Shown here: positions 1 to 14,535 of the stretch, one piece after another
Position numbering within the stretch: position 1 is the first letter of the stretch
Layout of the letters: the number at the start of each line of letters is the position of its first letter
Assembly (NCBI GenBank): GCA_023105745.1
Contig: JALGQZ010000001.1
Coordinates: forward strand, 54,692,937 to 54,756,936
Length of the DNA stretch: 64,000 bases
Direction of reading: 5' to 3'
Source: Austropuccinia psidii
Lineage: Eukaryota; Basidiomycota; Pucciniomycetes; Pucciniales; Sphaerophragmiaceae
Notes under the pieces: model-generated
Seen by the model: only the letters and a program-made list of their open reading frames with translations
Told to the model about the DNA's origin: nothing
Database searches by the model: none
Position numbers and translations under genes: made by a program

Positions 1-1010
1 CTATTTTAAAATCAGATTTCTTGTGACTTTTCCCATCTTTCTTTTTTATATTTGAAAGAATACTGCATAAATCTATTTGCATGATGTCTGGCTTTATCAA
101 GAATTATCATAGAACTGCTTGCTGTTGGATGTATATCAACAAGATCATTTTTAAGGGCTTCATAAGTTAGTATTGAATTCAGACCTTTTCAAATCATTGG
201 AGCTGACTTATCAGTTGATTCATGAATTTATTTCTTTTATGCCAGCCAAGATCTGGTATTAGCATATACTAAAAATGGATAAAACCGTGAGATTCTTTAA
301 ATGCTAGGCCATAAGCACAGAATGTTCTTATCATGTCTTCCAAGGCTTGTATCATTCTCCCTGCTAGTCCACCAGGCTGGGGATTATAGGCTTCTGAGAA
401 TGATAACCTTTTTCAAAACTTTTATTGGGATTTTTTCATAAGGCTGAAGTGAATCTGGGGTCTCTAACACTTACCATATTTTGCAATAAGCCTGTATGGC
501 TGATAACTCCATTTCATATCATTATGAATTTTTCCATAGCTGTGTCATCTTTATTATGTGGTAAGAGAATTGGTGTTTCCTGTACTTATCAACTAACACT
601 AGGCATATATGGAAACTTCTATCTCCTCCTAGGGGTAGAGCCATTACCCCATCCATATGAGCTATTTTACATGTCAATTTTGGCTACTGGACTTGGATAA
701 TAATTCCAAATTTCTTTCCTGTGGCTTCATTTGGGATTTGGAATCTGTCACAACCTTTGCAATACTCTGAAGAATCCTCTCTCCAATTTTATTACCAAGA
801 GCAGATTTTTACCCTTCCTGGTGTCCTATCTTCTGAGAGATTTCCATAAACAACACTATCATAGAATTCACATAGTATAGTTTTTGGTGAAGCTCTATGA
901 GTTAGGTTAATAACATATGTTATGGGAACTCCTCTGCATGGGTGATGAAATCAGGCAGTCCCTGGTAGGGGAAATTGCAATAAAACAGTTTGGAATTTCT
1001 GTTTGAGACT
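1..1010 (-). pseudogene. Degenerate Ty3/Gypsy pol, integrase part
   Basis: Reading the minus strand from about 1010 downwards gives, across several frames, the order of a Gypsy integrase. There is an H2C2-type zinc finger region (near 740-900, ending in C-E/K-G/T-C-D-R-like text), then the core region (GLAGRMIQALEDMIR-type text at about 300-400), then the post-core segment with DKARHHANRFMQ at about 70-110. Stops and frameshifts interrupt every frame, so it cannot encode a protein. Its relatives in this window are the pol genes of the remnant at 19287-24310 and element B. Protease, RT and gag are missing upstream, and the left end is cut by the window edge. Identification rests on motif order and on text I recall from rust retroelements. 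Confidence 0.8.
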
Positions 1011-3019
1011 TGTAACCCATGCCCTGCTTGTCTGCTAGAAAAATCTAGACTTCCCTTCCTAATATGCTAAGTTATCTTTAATAATTTCACCAAATCAATT
1101 TTATTATTGATAGTGTCTTGACAATAAATAATTGTACTCAACAATCTTTAACCAGACATTTCTCTACTCAAAATAATTATTATTTAAAACCTTAACAAAA
1201 AAATTCTTTTTAAAACTTTCAGCAGGCTGAGTGGATTCCACCAAATAATGGTAAAAAAAGATATAAAGTAGATATAATAATAAAAAATAAATAAATAGCA
1301 GTAAACACTATTTTATAATACAAAACCACAAAATATTCTTTTCTTGATAACTCTTGAATAAATATAGAAACTAATAGCTAGGATAACAACAATCTTCAAT
1401 TTTCTGAAATAATAAACTTGAAAATAAAATGTTTCAAGCCCTTTGTGATGTGATAAATAGCCTAATAGTCCAATAATTGTCAATAATATAGTATAATATT
1501 AGTAATTCAATGTTATGTTTGGTGTTCTGTTGTAATAATGAATTATATGATATCTTCTGGGTTGTTGATAATAATAATAGCTAATTGTTATAGGTTGAAC
1601 ATGAATTTGAACTAAACACTAAAGTATTTCATTTGATTTTGTTCCTTTCTGTTCCTTGATGATAATTTGTTAGGTATTACCCAATAAATACAAATCCACT
1701 TTTATTTTAAAAGTAGTAAAATTACTTTGTTTGTGCAGTTGTTCTTTTGAAACAAGCAAAATTACTCTCTTTGAGGAATTTTACAACAAAAACTAGCCAA
1801 AAACTAGTTAAAAATGGTTAGGTTTCATTTTAAAGCCTACAAAATTACTTTGGTTTGATGTTTTTCTTTCAAAACTCTCTATGGATTACTTTGAAGGATT
1901 CTCCAGAGATTCCTATCTCATGAGCTTCAAGCTTCAAGATCCTAATTAAATAAGGCACTAGTCTACCTGCTAGTAAGGGATGAATCAAAGTCTTTTCACA
2001 CTATTGGTTCTCTTGATCTATGTCAACATCAAATCTCAGTTACTAGGATTAATTTATCAAATAAATTTCTTGTATGACCCACTAGAAGAAGGATCAGAAA
2101 AAATGAATCCCATTTAAAAATTTTAGTTTGGGAAAAGGGAAAAAGTGAGAGAGAGAGGCCCTCTATTTATATTTGTGGGGCCCTCCATAGGAGTGCAAAA
2201 AAGAGGGGACTTAGAAATTTTTAGTCTCTGGTGGCTGTACAAAGCTGTGCAAACTTTGATTTTGGATTTTCAGGGCAACATGCTGTGATGTGACACCAGT
2301 CTAGATTTCTGACCAATCAGATCAATTAATTCTTATATTACCTGTTCATGTGACATGTTTGTGACATGTGGCTGTGAAATACAGTCAAACTTCAAATTTT
2401 GTCCCTGGAGCCCTTGTCTCCATGTATTAATCAATTGATTATTAATCAGTCACCTGATCTTACTGTGTTATAGTTTTCTGGTCTTTGAGGGCTGACATGT
2501 GGGTTAGATTTCACATTTTTCTGAAAATACATATAGGAATGAATATCTGTATTCCTTATTGACCTGTATTCTTCCTTAAAATTCCTAAATCTTCTTAAAT
2601 ATTCCCAAAACTTCCCAAAACTTCCAGAAATTTTACTTTCACAAAAATTCTAAATTTTGGGAATGTTGCCACTGTGGCTTGAACAGATGACCCTGCCAGA
2701 TTTCAGCTTTAGAGATCCTCCTTCCCAACACCACTGTGAACAAGGTGATGTTTTACAGATTGTGTCGTGCTGATGTAATCTAGAATTTTCTGAATTTTCT
2801 CTTGGGCTTCTCAAAAAGGCCCCTTAGTTTCAACTTCTTTTTTCTGTCTTTTTTAATTTTATTCATTATTATTTTTGTCGCCATTTTTTCTTTCTTAATT
2901 TTTATCTTTGGAGTTTGTCAAAAAAACATCCATCATCCTTTCTTTTCCTCCACCATTTCAAATTGTCACATCAAGTACTTTTTATATCAACTTGCCTTGC
3001 TTCCTCAATACCTTACAAT
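1011..3019. other. AT-rich stretch without recognisable gene
   Basis: About 2 kb of AT-rich sequence with no ORF that I can connect to a protein family. It separates the integrase remnant from the transposase pseudogene and probably contains decayed LTR or transposon-end sequence. A CACTGTGG motif at about 2669 resembles a CACTA-type terminus, but no matching inverted partner was found on the right. Confidence 0.5.
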
Positions 3020-5880
3020 ATGGATTTTTGCACTTGTCCAAGCTGCAGAACATATACAAGCACAGATGAAACTGGAATCAGTCGTCAAGGGCTTTTTGTA
3101 AGCCACAGCACACAATGTTGACATTGGGCAAAATTGGCTTCCAAGATGGATGAAATTGCTATATCCAATGATTCCCCAAAAACACTCTTATGTAATAAAA
3201 GATCTACAAGGCTTGAAAAATCAGAAAGCAATGATGAACTCAAAAATGTACTTAATGAAAATATAATCAATCAGTTGCAAGTTATATGTGAGATTCTGAT
3301 TTCATTTCATTTTATCTGTTTTCATATTTGCTTATATTATTTTGTTTTAGCTTTTGTACTGTACTTTATCATGTGGACTAAGTAGACTGAATTGCCAAAA
3401 GGCACGCAACATGATTGTACACCTAATCAATTTAGTTTTATCTCAAAACAAAAAACAACGACATTAGTGGCTGGGGTTCCTCAAGACATTCAAACAATCA
3501 TTAAACATCTCAAACTCAATTTTCATTTAGAAAAGTATATATGCTGTCCAAAGTGCTACTCACTATATGATTTTGAACTAGTACCTGATGAATGTGGTTA
3601 TTGAACAACACCTAAAAGCAAACCCTGTGGCACCGAGTTATACCAGGTTTTCAAACATCAGCCACTGCCTCAGATAAAATTTACTTCACCCAAACCTACC
3701 TTTTCTGCAACTCCTTGTCAAAGTGGCCAAATTTGCTTATCATGTCAACCCCGTCTTCAAATCCCAAATGCCAGATTTATTACCCAACCCCTATCAGATT
3801 GGCTAGATTGTTTCATTAACCTACCTGGAGTTTAAAACAATATTGAATCATGGGCTGATCAATTATTGTCGCAAGGCTCAAGCATTGTTGTTGATGTTGC
3901 TCAAGGCACTGTCTGGGAACATCATTTCAAGAACAAGATCTCAATGAACTTAGAACTAGGATTCAGCCTTTTCATCGACTGGTTCAATCCAAAAGGCAAC
4001 AAAATGGCTGGAAAGCAAGTTTCAATGGGAATAATCTCTCTCAATTGCCTCAACCTTCCACCTTGGCTTAGATTCCAAACTCAATACACATATTTGGCTG
4101 GCATTATCCCCGCACCAAACCAACCAGATATGATAAACATCAGCAACAACTTGCAACCACTTATCAATGAGATTTTGGTGCTCAATAGGGGGATCAAGCT
4201 TACAACGCCAAAACACCAATCTAGGCGCAAGGTATTGCTGAAGGTGATATTGTAGGTAACCATAAAGTTTCAGGGTTTATGTCACACTCAGCAAGGCACT
4301 TCTGTTCATGGTGTGAAATTAAGGACAACAAATAAAAGGATCTGGTATTAGGAATGCTTTGTAATGGAAGAAACGTACTGAATGCGTCTTTTAAATGGAA
4401 ATCAGCTGAATCAACAACCATCCGGGAAAAACTGGCCAAACAGAACAGAATACGATGGTTGGAGCTAAATTGCTTACCTTATTGGGACCCGGTAATGAAT
4501 GTGGCACTAGGTGTAATGCACAATTGGTACAAGGGATTACTCCAGCATCAATTTTGTTACCATTGGGGTTTTGACAAAGGTGTGGTCCAAGGGCAAGCTG
4601 AACAATTTGATGAGCCAGAAAGCGAATTCGACGAAATGGATATTGACGATGAAGCAATGGAAGTGGATTATTGTGAAGAATTCAACAAAGATGGCAAGTG
4701 GTTTGCTTCATATATTTCAGGTAAAGTAAAGCAAAAAATAAAAAATATAATGGGAGAGGTTGTGGTTCCAAAAGGGGTAAGACACATAACACCACAGGTG
4801 GGTGATGCCACTTATGGTAAGTTGAAAGCAAGTGAGTGGCGGGTTCTGTTTGGGGTCTACATACCATTGATTGCTCTGGATTCTTTTTGGGAAGACAAAC
4901 CACAAAATAATCTGCTCCTTATCAACACTGGGGCTCTTATTCAATGTACATTGATCATTGGAGCCAATAAAATCTCAAACAACAACCAGGAAGAATTTGC
5001 TCACATGTATGGAATCTATCAGTTGACCTCTGCTCAGTTATTTCCAAGTATCAAGGTAACTCCCAACCATCATTACACGATGCATATTCCTGAGCAGTTA
5101 GAAAAATGGGGGCCATTGATGGGAATAGCAGAGTTTGGTGGGGAAAGGTTGGTTGAGGCTTTACAGAATTTTAAATCAAACTCATGAAATGGTAAGGGAT
5201 TGTGTTTTTTAGTGGTTGGTGAAATGGCTGACAAAAGTTAAGGCCAGGGGCAATGGAAGAAATGTTAACAAGGAAGTTCGTTCAAATGCAGTGATTGGAG
5301 AAAGCAGTGGAGATGACACAATCAGTACCCAAAGTTAGACATAAATTAAAAGCAATCAAAAAGGAATTGGACAACAAGACTTATGAGGTATTGCTCCAAT
5401 ACTTACAGAAGAAAATGCCAAATTTAGTGGATTATTGCAATTTGACCACTGGCTTTCAGGAAATTGTCTTGTGGAATTATGTAACCAAACTCAAAGATGT
5501 GGAGTGGCGTCGTGGACTACTCATATCAAAAAATCCCCAAACAATGTGGTATACCTGAAAAGACATGAGAGTACCATTTTCTATGGTAAGGTGGCTCATG
5601 TGCTTGAGTTAGAGAAGGAAGAAGTCCTTAATTGTCAATTGGTGTATGTCCAATGGTTTGAACATGTGAAAGAGCAGGGAAAAGGGTTTGAAGCTGTAGG
5701 AAGCTATTTGTCAAGCTGGAACGTCAATAATCTCCTTTTATCCCAAAAATTCAGCTTTATCCACTCACCAAGATCTCCAGCTTGGCTGCATATCGAGAGC
5801 TTCCAGCTTGGTCTTAAGGCTTCCACCATGGGAGTTTTGTCGTACAACGGGTGGATAAACTGGTGGTCCTAGATGGTCTG
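3020..5880 (+). pseudogene. Tnp2-like (CACTA/EnSpm-type) DNA transposase, decayed
   Basis: The coding trace starts at ATG 3020 with a Cys-rich N-terminus (MDFCTCPSC, then GLFVSHSTQ), typical of rust Tnp2-like proteins. At 3866-4255 comes the conserved core: SIVVDVAQGTVWE, FSLFIDWFNPKGNKMAGKQ, LNLPPWLR and YLAGIIPAPNQPDM. The DWFNP-GNK region corresponds to the D-G-FNPFG block of Tnp2. At 4270-5187 follow KVSGFMSHSARHFCSWCEIK, a CLPYWDPVMNVALGVMHNW-type block, an acidic insert, and PNHHYTMHIPEQLEKWGP, the usual RPNHH-like motif. C-terminal text continues to about 5870 in shifted frames. In-frame stops (near 3119, 3602, 3832, 4253) and frameshifts make it non-functional. A short intron near 3290-3350 is possible. 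KDZ-type transposases are the main alternative assignment. Confidence 0.75.
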
Positions 5881-6229
5881 TCATGGTAATGGGTTGTAAA
5901 TGGGGATTAACCGTATGTATGGTAGGGTTCTAGACAGGTGTGATTGTAAAGAGGTTGAAGGAAATGTGGATTTTTTTAAAAACTTTTTTCAATATATTTG
6001 TGCTTAACTGTTCTTTATTCTTTTTATGTTGGAATTTTCTCAGTTTCCTCAGTCGAATTTCAAAAAGAAATTAATTATTCAAAGACTGATGTGCCTATAT
6101 TGAATGTGTCAAAAAAGGCCATCCCACTTGTATTGGAGGTTGCAGCAGAGCATGCTCAGTATGTGGGTCAAAAGCTTGAAAATGTAATATTTAGTCAAAA
6201 ATTCATTATAAGAATTTAAAAATTTATTT
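5881..6229 (+). other. Intergenic, small unassigned ORF
   Basis: Between the transposase trace and the satellite lies a 73-codon ORF (5998-6219) preceded by an intron-like TTTCTCAGTTTCCTCAG stretch. Its product is not recognised. It could be a last exon of the transposase gene or chance coding. Confidence 0.3.
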
Positions 6230-6419
6230 TAATGATGGCAAAATTATTATTTTAAAAATAAAAAAAGGAATTATTTTAACAATAAAAAAGTTATGTTTTC
6301 ACAATTACAAAGCTATTATTTTAAGAATAACAGATTTGTTTTTTTAACAATTGGAAAGCTATTATTTTAAGAATAACAAAGTTATTATGTTAATAATAAC
6401 AAATTTATTATTTCAATAA

Positions 6420-7570
6420 TAACAAAACTATTATTTTTTAATAATAACAAAGTTATTATTTTTTAATAATAACAAAGTTATTATTTTTTAATAATAACAA
6501 AGTTATTATTTTTTGATAATAACAAAGTTATTATTTTTTGATAATAACAAAGTTATTATTTTTGAATAATAACAAAGTTATTATTTTTTAATAATAACAA
6601 ATTTATTATTTTTTAATAATAACAAAGTTATTATTTTTTAATAATAACAAAGTTATTATTTTTTAATAATAACAAAGTTATTATTTTTTAATAATAACAA
6701 ATTTATTATTTTTTAATAATAACAAAGTTATTATTTTGAATAATAACAAAGTTATTATTTTTTAATAATAACAAAGTTATCATTTTTTAATAATAACAAA
6801 GTTATTATTTTTTAATAATAACAAAGTTATTATTTTTTAATAATAACAAAGTTATTATTTTTTAATAATAACAAAGTTATTATTTTTTAATAATAACAAA
6901 GTTATTATTTTTTAATAATAACAAAGTTATTATTTTAATAATAACAAAGTTATTATTTTAATAATAACAAAGTTATTATTTTAATAATAAAAAAGTTATT
7001 ATTTTAATAATAACAAAGTTATTATTTTTTAATAATAACAAAGTTATCATTTTTTAATAATAACAAAGCTATTATTTTTTAATAATAACAAAGTTATTAT
7101 TTTTTAATAATACCAAAGTTATTATTTTTTAATAATAACAAAGTTATTATTTTTTAATAATAACAAAGTTATTATTTTTTAATAATAACAAAGTTATTAT
7201 TTTTGAATAATAACAAAGTTATTATTTTTTAAGAATAACAAAGCTATTATTTTTTAATAATAACAAAGTTATTATTTTTTAATAATAACAAAGTTATTAT
7301 TTGTTAATAATAACAAAGCTATTATTTGTTCATAATAACAAAGTTATTATTTGTTAATAATAACAAAGTTATTATTTGTTAATAATAACAAAGCTATTAT
7401 TTGTTAATAATAACAAAGTTATTATTTGTTAATAATAACAAAGTTATTATTTGTTGATAATAACAAAGCTATTATTTGTTAATAATAACAAAGTTATCAT
7501 TTGTTAATAATAACAAAGTTATTATTTGTTAATAATAACAATGTTATTATTTGTTAATAATAACAAAGTT
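6420..7570. repeat. 25-bp monomer zone of the satellite
   Basis: Units here carry a four-base linker, giving a 25-bp period. From about 6420 to 7290 the linker region reads mostly six T in a row. From about 7290 to 7570 nearly every unit instead carries a TTTGTT variant, a local homogenised subfamily. Occasional units differ by single bases. Confidence 0.9.
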
Positions 7571-7734
7571 ATTACTTGCAATAACAATGTTATTATTTGT
7601 TAATAATAACAAAGTTATTACTTGCTCATAATAACAAAGTCATTTGAATAATAACAAAGTTATTATTTTTGAATAATAACAAAGCTATTATCTTAATAAT
7701 AAAAAAGCTATTATCTTGATAATAACAAAGTTAT

Positions 7735-8160
7735 TATGTACACAATGAAAAAGGCATTATTTTGACAATAAAAAAGTTATTATTTTAAACATTACAAAGT
7801 TATTATTTTTAGAATCACAAATTTATTTTTTTACCAATTACAAAGGCATTATCTTAATAATACCCAAGTCATTATTTTAATAATATCAAATTTTTTATTT
7901 GAATAATAACAAAGGGATTATTTTAATAAGAAAAAGATCATTATCTTAATAATGACAAAGCTATTATCTCAATAATAACAGAGCTATTATTTTAAGAATA
8001 ACAAATTTCTTTTTTAAATAATAACACTGTTATTATTTTAATAATAACAAAGGTATTTTGTTAATAATAACAAAGGTATTATGTTAATAATAACAAAGGT
8101 ATTATGTTAATAATAACAAAGGTATTATGTTAATGATAACAAATTTATTATTTCAATAAT
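7735..8160. repeat. Diverged satellite edge block, copy 1
   Basis: A stretch of strongly mutated monomers with landmark variants in fixed order: an ATACCCAAGTCATT unit, an ATTTGAATAATAACAAAGGG unit, an AACACTGTTATT unit, then AAAGGTATT units. The same landmarks recur in the same order at 14705-15050, so the block was copied as a whole. Confidence 0.85.
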
Positions 8161-8727
8161 AACCAAGGGATTTTTTTAATGATAGCAAAGTTATTATTTT
8201 AATAATAACAAAGCTATTACTTTAATAATGGCAAAGTTATTACTTTAATGATAGCAAAGTTATTATTTTAATAATAACAAAGTTATTACTTTGATAATAA
8301 CAAAGTGATTATTTTAATAATAGCGAAGTTATTATTTTAATAATAACAAAGTTATTATTTCAATATTAGCAAGGTTATTATTTCAATAATAGCAAAGTTA
8401 TTATTTTAATAATAACAAATTTATTATTTCAATAATAACAAAGTTCTTATTCTAATAATAACAAAGTTCTTGTTCTAATAATAACAAAGTTCTTGTTCTA
8501 ATAATAACAAAGTTATTATTTTAATAATAACAAAGCTCTTATTTTAATAATAACAAAGTTATTATTTTAAAATAACAAAGCCCTTATTTTAATAATAACA
8601 AAGTTATTATTTTAATAATAACAAAGTTATTATTTTCATAATAACAAAGTTATTATTTTAATAATAACAAAGTTATTATTTTAATAATAACAAAGTTATT
8701 ATTTTAATAATAACAAAGTTATTATTT

Positions 8728-10000
8728 GAATAATAACAAAGTTATTATTTTAATAATAACAAAGTTATTATTTTAATAATAACAAAGTTATTATTTTAAT
8801 AATAACAAAGTTATTATTTTAATAATAACAAAGTTATTATTTTAATAATAACAAAGTTATTATTTTAAAAATAACAAAGTTATTATTTTAATAATAACAA
8901 AGTTATTATTTTAATAATAACAAAGTTATTATTTTAATAATAACAAAGTTATTATTTTAATAATAACAAAGTTATTATTTTAATAATAACAAAGTTATTA
9001 TTTTAATAATAACAAAGTTATTATTTTAATAATAACAAAGTTATTATTTTAATAATAACAAAGTTATTATTTGAATAATAACAAAGTTATTATTTTAATA
9101 ATAACAAAGTTATTATTTTAATAATAACAAAGTTATTATTTTAATAATAACAAAGTTATTATTTTAATAATAACAAAGTTATTATTTTAATAATAACAAA
9201 GTTATTATTTTAATAATAACAAAGTTATTATTTGAATAATAACAAAGTTATTATTTTAATAATAACAAAGTTATTATTTTAATAACAACAAAGTTATTAT
9301 TTTAATAATAACAAAGTTATTATTTTAATAATAACAAAGTTATTATTTTAATAATAACAAAGTTATTATTTTAATAATAACAAAGTTATTATTTTAATAA
9401 TAACAAAGTTATTATTTTAATAATAACAAAGTTATTATTTTAATAATAACAAAGTTATTATTTGAATAATAACAAAGTTATTATTTTAATAATAACAAAG
9501 TTATTATTTTAATAATAACAAAGTTATTATTTTAATAATAACAAAGTTATTATTTTAATAATAACAAAGTTATTATTTTAAAAATAACAAAGTTATTATT
9601 TTAATAATAACAAAGTTATTATTTTAATAATAACAAAGTTATTATTTTAATAATAACAAAGTTATTATTTTAATAATAACAAAGTTATTATTTTAATAAT
9701 AACAAAGTTATTATTTTAATAATAACAAAGTTATTATTTTAATAATAACAAAGTTATTATTTTAATAATAACAAAGTTATTATTTTAATAATAACAAAGT
9801 TATTATTTGAATAATAACAAAGTTATTATTTTAATAATAACAAAGTTATTATTTTAATAATAACAAAGTTATTATTTTAATAATAACAAAGTTATTATTT
9901 TAATAATAACAAAGTTATTATTTTAATAATAACAAAGTTATTATTTGAATAATAACAAAGTTATTATTTTAATAATAACAAAGTTATTATTTTAATAACA
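8728..10000. repeat. Higher-order duplication, 31-32 monomers
   Basis: Variant monomers recur at fixed spacing. TTTG variants at 8728, 9073 and 9234 pair with 9464, 9809 and 9947. An AAAAA variant at 8869 pairs with 9582. An AACAACA variant at 9281 pairs with 9994. Spacings are 713 or 736 bp, that is 31 or 32 units of 23 bp, so the copies differ by single-unit slippage. Confidence 0.85.
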
Positions 10001-11823
10001 ACAAAGTTATTATTTTAATAATAACAAAGTTATTATTTTAATAATAACAAAGTTATTATTTTAATAATAACAAAGTTATTATTTTAATAATAACAAAGTT
10101 ATTATTTTAATAATAACAAAGTTATTATTTTAATAATAACAAAGTTATTATTTTAATAATAACAAAGTTATTATTTTAATAATACCAAAGTTATTATTTT
10201 AATAATAACAAAGTTATTATTTTAATAATAACAAAGTTATTATTTTAATAATAACAAAGTTATTATTTTAATAATAACAAAGTTATTATTTTAATAATAA
10301 CAAAGTTATTATTTTAATAATAACAAAGTTATTATTTTAATAATAACAAAGTTATTATTTTAATAATAACAAAGTTATTATTTTAATAATAACAAAGTTA
10401 TTATTTTAATAATAACAAAGTTATTATTTTAATAATAACAAAGTTATTATTTTAATAATAACAAAGTTATTATTTTAATAATAACAAAGTTATTATTTTA
10501 ATAATAACAAAGTTATTATTTTAATAATAACAAAGTTATTATTTTAATAATAACAAAGTTATTATTTTAATAATAACAAAGTTATTATTTTAATAATAAC
10601 AAAGTTATTATTTTAATAATAACAAAGTTATTTTTTTAATAATAACAAAGTTATTATTTAAATAATAACAAAGTTATTATTTTAATAATAACAAAGTTAT
10701 TATTTAAATAATAACAAAGTTATTATTTTAATAATAACAAAGTTATTATTTTAATAATAACAAAGTTATTATTTTAATAATAACAAAGTTATTATTTTAA
10801 TAATAACAAAGTTATTATTTTAATAATAACAAAGTTATTATTTTAATAATAACAAAGTTATTCTTTTAATAATAACAAAGTTATTATTTTAATAATAACA
10901 AAGTTATTATTTCAATAATAACAAAGTTATTATTTTAATAATAACAAAGTTATTATTTTAATAATAACAAAGTTATTATTTTAATAATAACAAAGTTATT
11001 ATTTTAATAATAACAAAGTTATTATTTTAATAATAACAAAGTTATTATTTTAATAATAACAAAGTTATTATTTTAATAATAACAAAGTTATTATTTTAAT
11101 AATAACAAAGTTATTATTTTAATAATAACAAAGTTATTATTTTAATAATAACAAAGTTATTATTTTAATAATAACAAAGTTATTATTTTAATAATAACAA
11201 AGTTATTATTTTAATAATAACAAAGTTATTATTTTAATAATAACAAAGTTATTATTTTAATAATAACAAAGTTATTATTTTAATAATAACAAAGTTATTA
11301 TTTTAATAATAACAAAGTTATTATTTTAATAATAACAAAGTTATTATTTTAATAATAACAAAGTTATTATTTTAATAATAACAAAGTTATTATTTTAATA
11401 ATAACAAAGTTATTATTTTAATAATAACAAAGTTATTATTTCAATAATAACAAAGTTATTATTTTAATAATAACAAAGTTATTATTTTAATAATAACAGA
11501 GTTATTATTTTAATAATAACAAAGTTATTATTTTAATAATAACAAAGTTATTATTTTAATAATAACAAAGTTATTATTTTAGTAATAACAAAGTTATTAT
11601 TTTAATAATAACAAAGTTATTATTTCAATAATAACAAAGTTATTATTTTAATAATAACAAAGTTATTATTTTAATAATAACAAAGTTATTATTTCAATAA
11701 TAACAAAGTTATTATTTCAATAATAACAAAGTTATTATTTCAATAATAACAAAGTTATTATTTCAATAATAACAAAGTTATTATTTCAATAATAACAAAG
11801 TTATTATTTCAATAATAACAAAG

Positions 11824-14535
11824 TTATTATTTCAATAATAACAAAGTTATTATTTCAATAATAACAAAGTTATTATTTCAATAATAACAAAGTTATTATT
11901 TTAATAATAACAAAGTTATTATTTTAATAATAACAAAGTTATTATTTTAATAATAACAAAGTTATTATTTTAATAATAACAAAGTTATTATTTTAATAAT
12001 AACAAAGTTATTATTTTAATAATAACAAAGTTATTATTTTAATAATAACAAAGTTATTATTTTAATAATAACAAAGTTATTATTTTAATAATAACAAAGT
12101 TATTATTTTAATAATAACAAAGTTATTATTTTAATAATAACAAAGTTATTATTTTAATAATCACAAAGTTATTATTTTAATAATAACAAAGTTATTATTT
12201 TAATAATAACAAAGTTATTATTTTAATAATAACAAAGTTATTATTTTAATAATAACAAAGTTATTATTTTAATAATAACAAAGTTATTATTTTAATAATA
12301 ACAAAGTTATTATTTTAATAATAACAAAGTTATTATTTTAATAATAACAAAGTTATTATTTTAATAATAACAAAGTTATTATTTTAATAATAACAAAGTT
12401 ATTATTTTAATAATAACAAAGTTATTATTTTAATAATAACAAAGTTATTATTTTAATAATAACAAAGTTATTATTTTAATAATAACAAAGTTATTATTTT
12501 AATAATAACAAAGTTATTATTTTAATAATAACAAAGTTATTTTTTTAATAATAACAAAGTTATTATTTTAATAATAACAAAGTTATTATTTTAATAATAA
12601 CAAAGTTATTATTTTAATAATAACAAAGTTATTATTTTAATAATAACAAAGTTATTATTTTAATAATAACAAAGTTATTATTTTAATAATAACAAAGTTA
12701 TTATTTTAATAATAACAAAGTTATTATTTTAATAATAACAAAGTTATTATTTTAATAATAACAAAGTTATTATTTTAATAATAACAAAGTTATTATTTTA
12801 ATAATAACAAAGTTATTATTTTAATAATAACAAAGTTATTATTTTAATAATAACAAAGTTATTATTTTAATAATAACAAAGTTATTATTTTAATAATAAC
12901 AAAGTTATTATTTTAATAATAACAAAGTTATTATTTCAATAATAACAAAGTTATTATTTTAATAATAACAAAGTTATTATTTTAATAATAACAAAGTTAT
13001 TATTTTAATAATAACAAATTATTATTTTAATAATAACAAAGTTATTATTTTAATAATAACAAAGTTATTATTTTAATAATAACAAAGTTATTATTTTAAT
13101 AATAACAAAGTTATTATTTTAATAATAACAAAGTTATTATTTTAATAATAACAAAGTTATTATTTTAATAATAACAAAGTTATTATTTCAATAATAACAA
13201 AGTTATTATTTCAATAATAACAAAGTTATTATTTCAATAATAACAAAGTTATTATTTTAATAATAACAAAGTTATTATTTTAATAATAACAAAGTTATTA
13301 TTTTAATAATAACAAAGTTATTATTTTAATAATAACAAAGTTATTATTTTAATAATAACAAAGTTATTATTTTAATAATAACAAAGTTATTATTTTAATA
13401 ATAACAAAGTTATTATTTTAATAATAACAAAGTTATTATTTTAATAATAACAAAGTTATTATTTTAATAATAACAAAGTTATTATTTTAATAATAACAAA
13501 GTTATTATTTTAATAATCACAAAGTTATTATTTTAATAATAACAAAGTTATTATTTTAATAATAACAAAGTTATTATTTTAATAATAACAAAGTTATTAT
13601 TTTAATAATAACAAAGTTATTATTTTAATAATAACAAAGTTATTATTTTAATAATAACAAAGTTATTATTTTAATAATAACAAAGTTATTATTTTAATAA
13701 TAACAAAGTTATTATTTTAATAATAACAAAGTTATTATTTTAATAATAACAAAGTTATTATTTTAATAATAACAAAGTTATTATTTTAATAATAACAAAG
13801 TTATTATTTTAATAATAACAAAGTTATTATTTTAATAATAACAAAGTTATTATTTTAATAATAACAAAGTTATTATTTTAATAATAACAAAGTTATTTTT
13901 TTAATAATAACAAAGTTATTATTTTAATAATAACAAAGTTATTATTTTAATAATAACAAAGTTATTATTTTAATAATAACAAAGTTATTATTTTAATAAT
14001 AACAAAGTTATTATTTTAATAATAACAAAGTTATTATTTTAATAATAACAAAGTTATTATTTTAATAATAACAAAGTTATTATTTTAATAATAACAAAGT
14101 TATTATTTTAATAATAACAAAGTTATTATTTTAATAATAACAAAGTTATTATTTTAATAATAACAAAGTTATTATTTTAATAATAACAAAGTTATTATTT
14201 TAATAATAACAAAGTTATTATTTTAATAATAACAAAGTTATTATTTTAATAATAACAAAGTTATTATTTTAATAATAACAAAGTTATTATTTCAATAATA
14301 ACAAAGTTATTATTTTAATAATAACAAAGTTATTATTTTAATAATAACAAAGTTATTATTTTAATAATAACAAATTATTATTTTAATAATAACAAAGTTA
14401 TTATTTTAATAATAACAAAGTTATTATTTTAATAATAACAAAGTTATTATTTTAATAATAACAAAGTTATTATTTTAATAATAACAAAGTTATTATTTTA
14501 ATAATAACAAAGTTATTATTTTAATAATAACAAAG
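11824..14535. repeat. Higher-order tandem duplication, 59 monomers (1356 bp)
   Basis: Five kinds of marker variants are all 1356 bp apart: C variants 11833, 11856 and 11879 with 13189, 13212 and 13235; ATCAC 12162 with 13518; T-run 12542 with 13898; C variant 12937 with 14293; one-base deletion 13015 with 14371. The two copies are adjacent. 59 units of 23 bp minus the shared one-base deletion gives exactly 1356. Confidence 0.9.

Noticed and set aside
425..700. 91-codon plus-strand ORF
   Set aside because: It is the antisense shadow of the integrase remnant on the minus strand.
2669..2685. CACTGTGGCTTGAACAG as a CACTA-type transposon end
   Set aside because: No inverted partner CCACAGTG was found on the right side of the putative element, so the terminus is unsupported.
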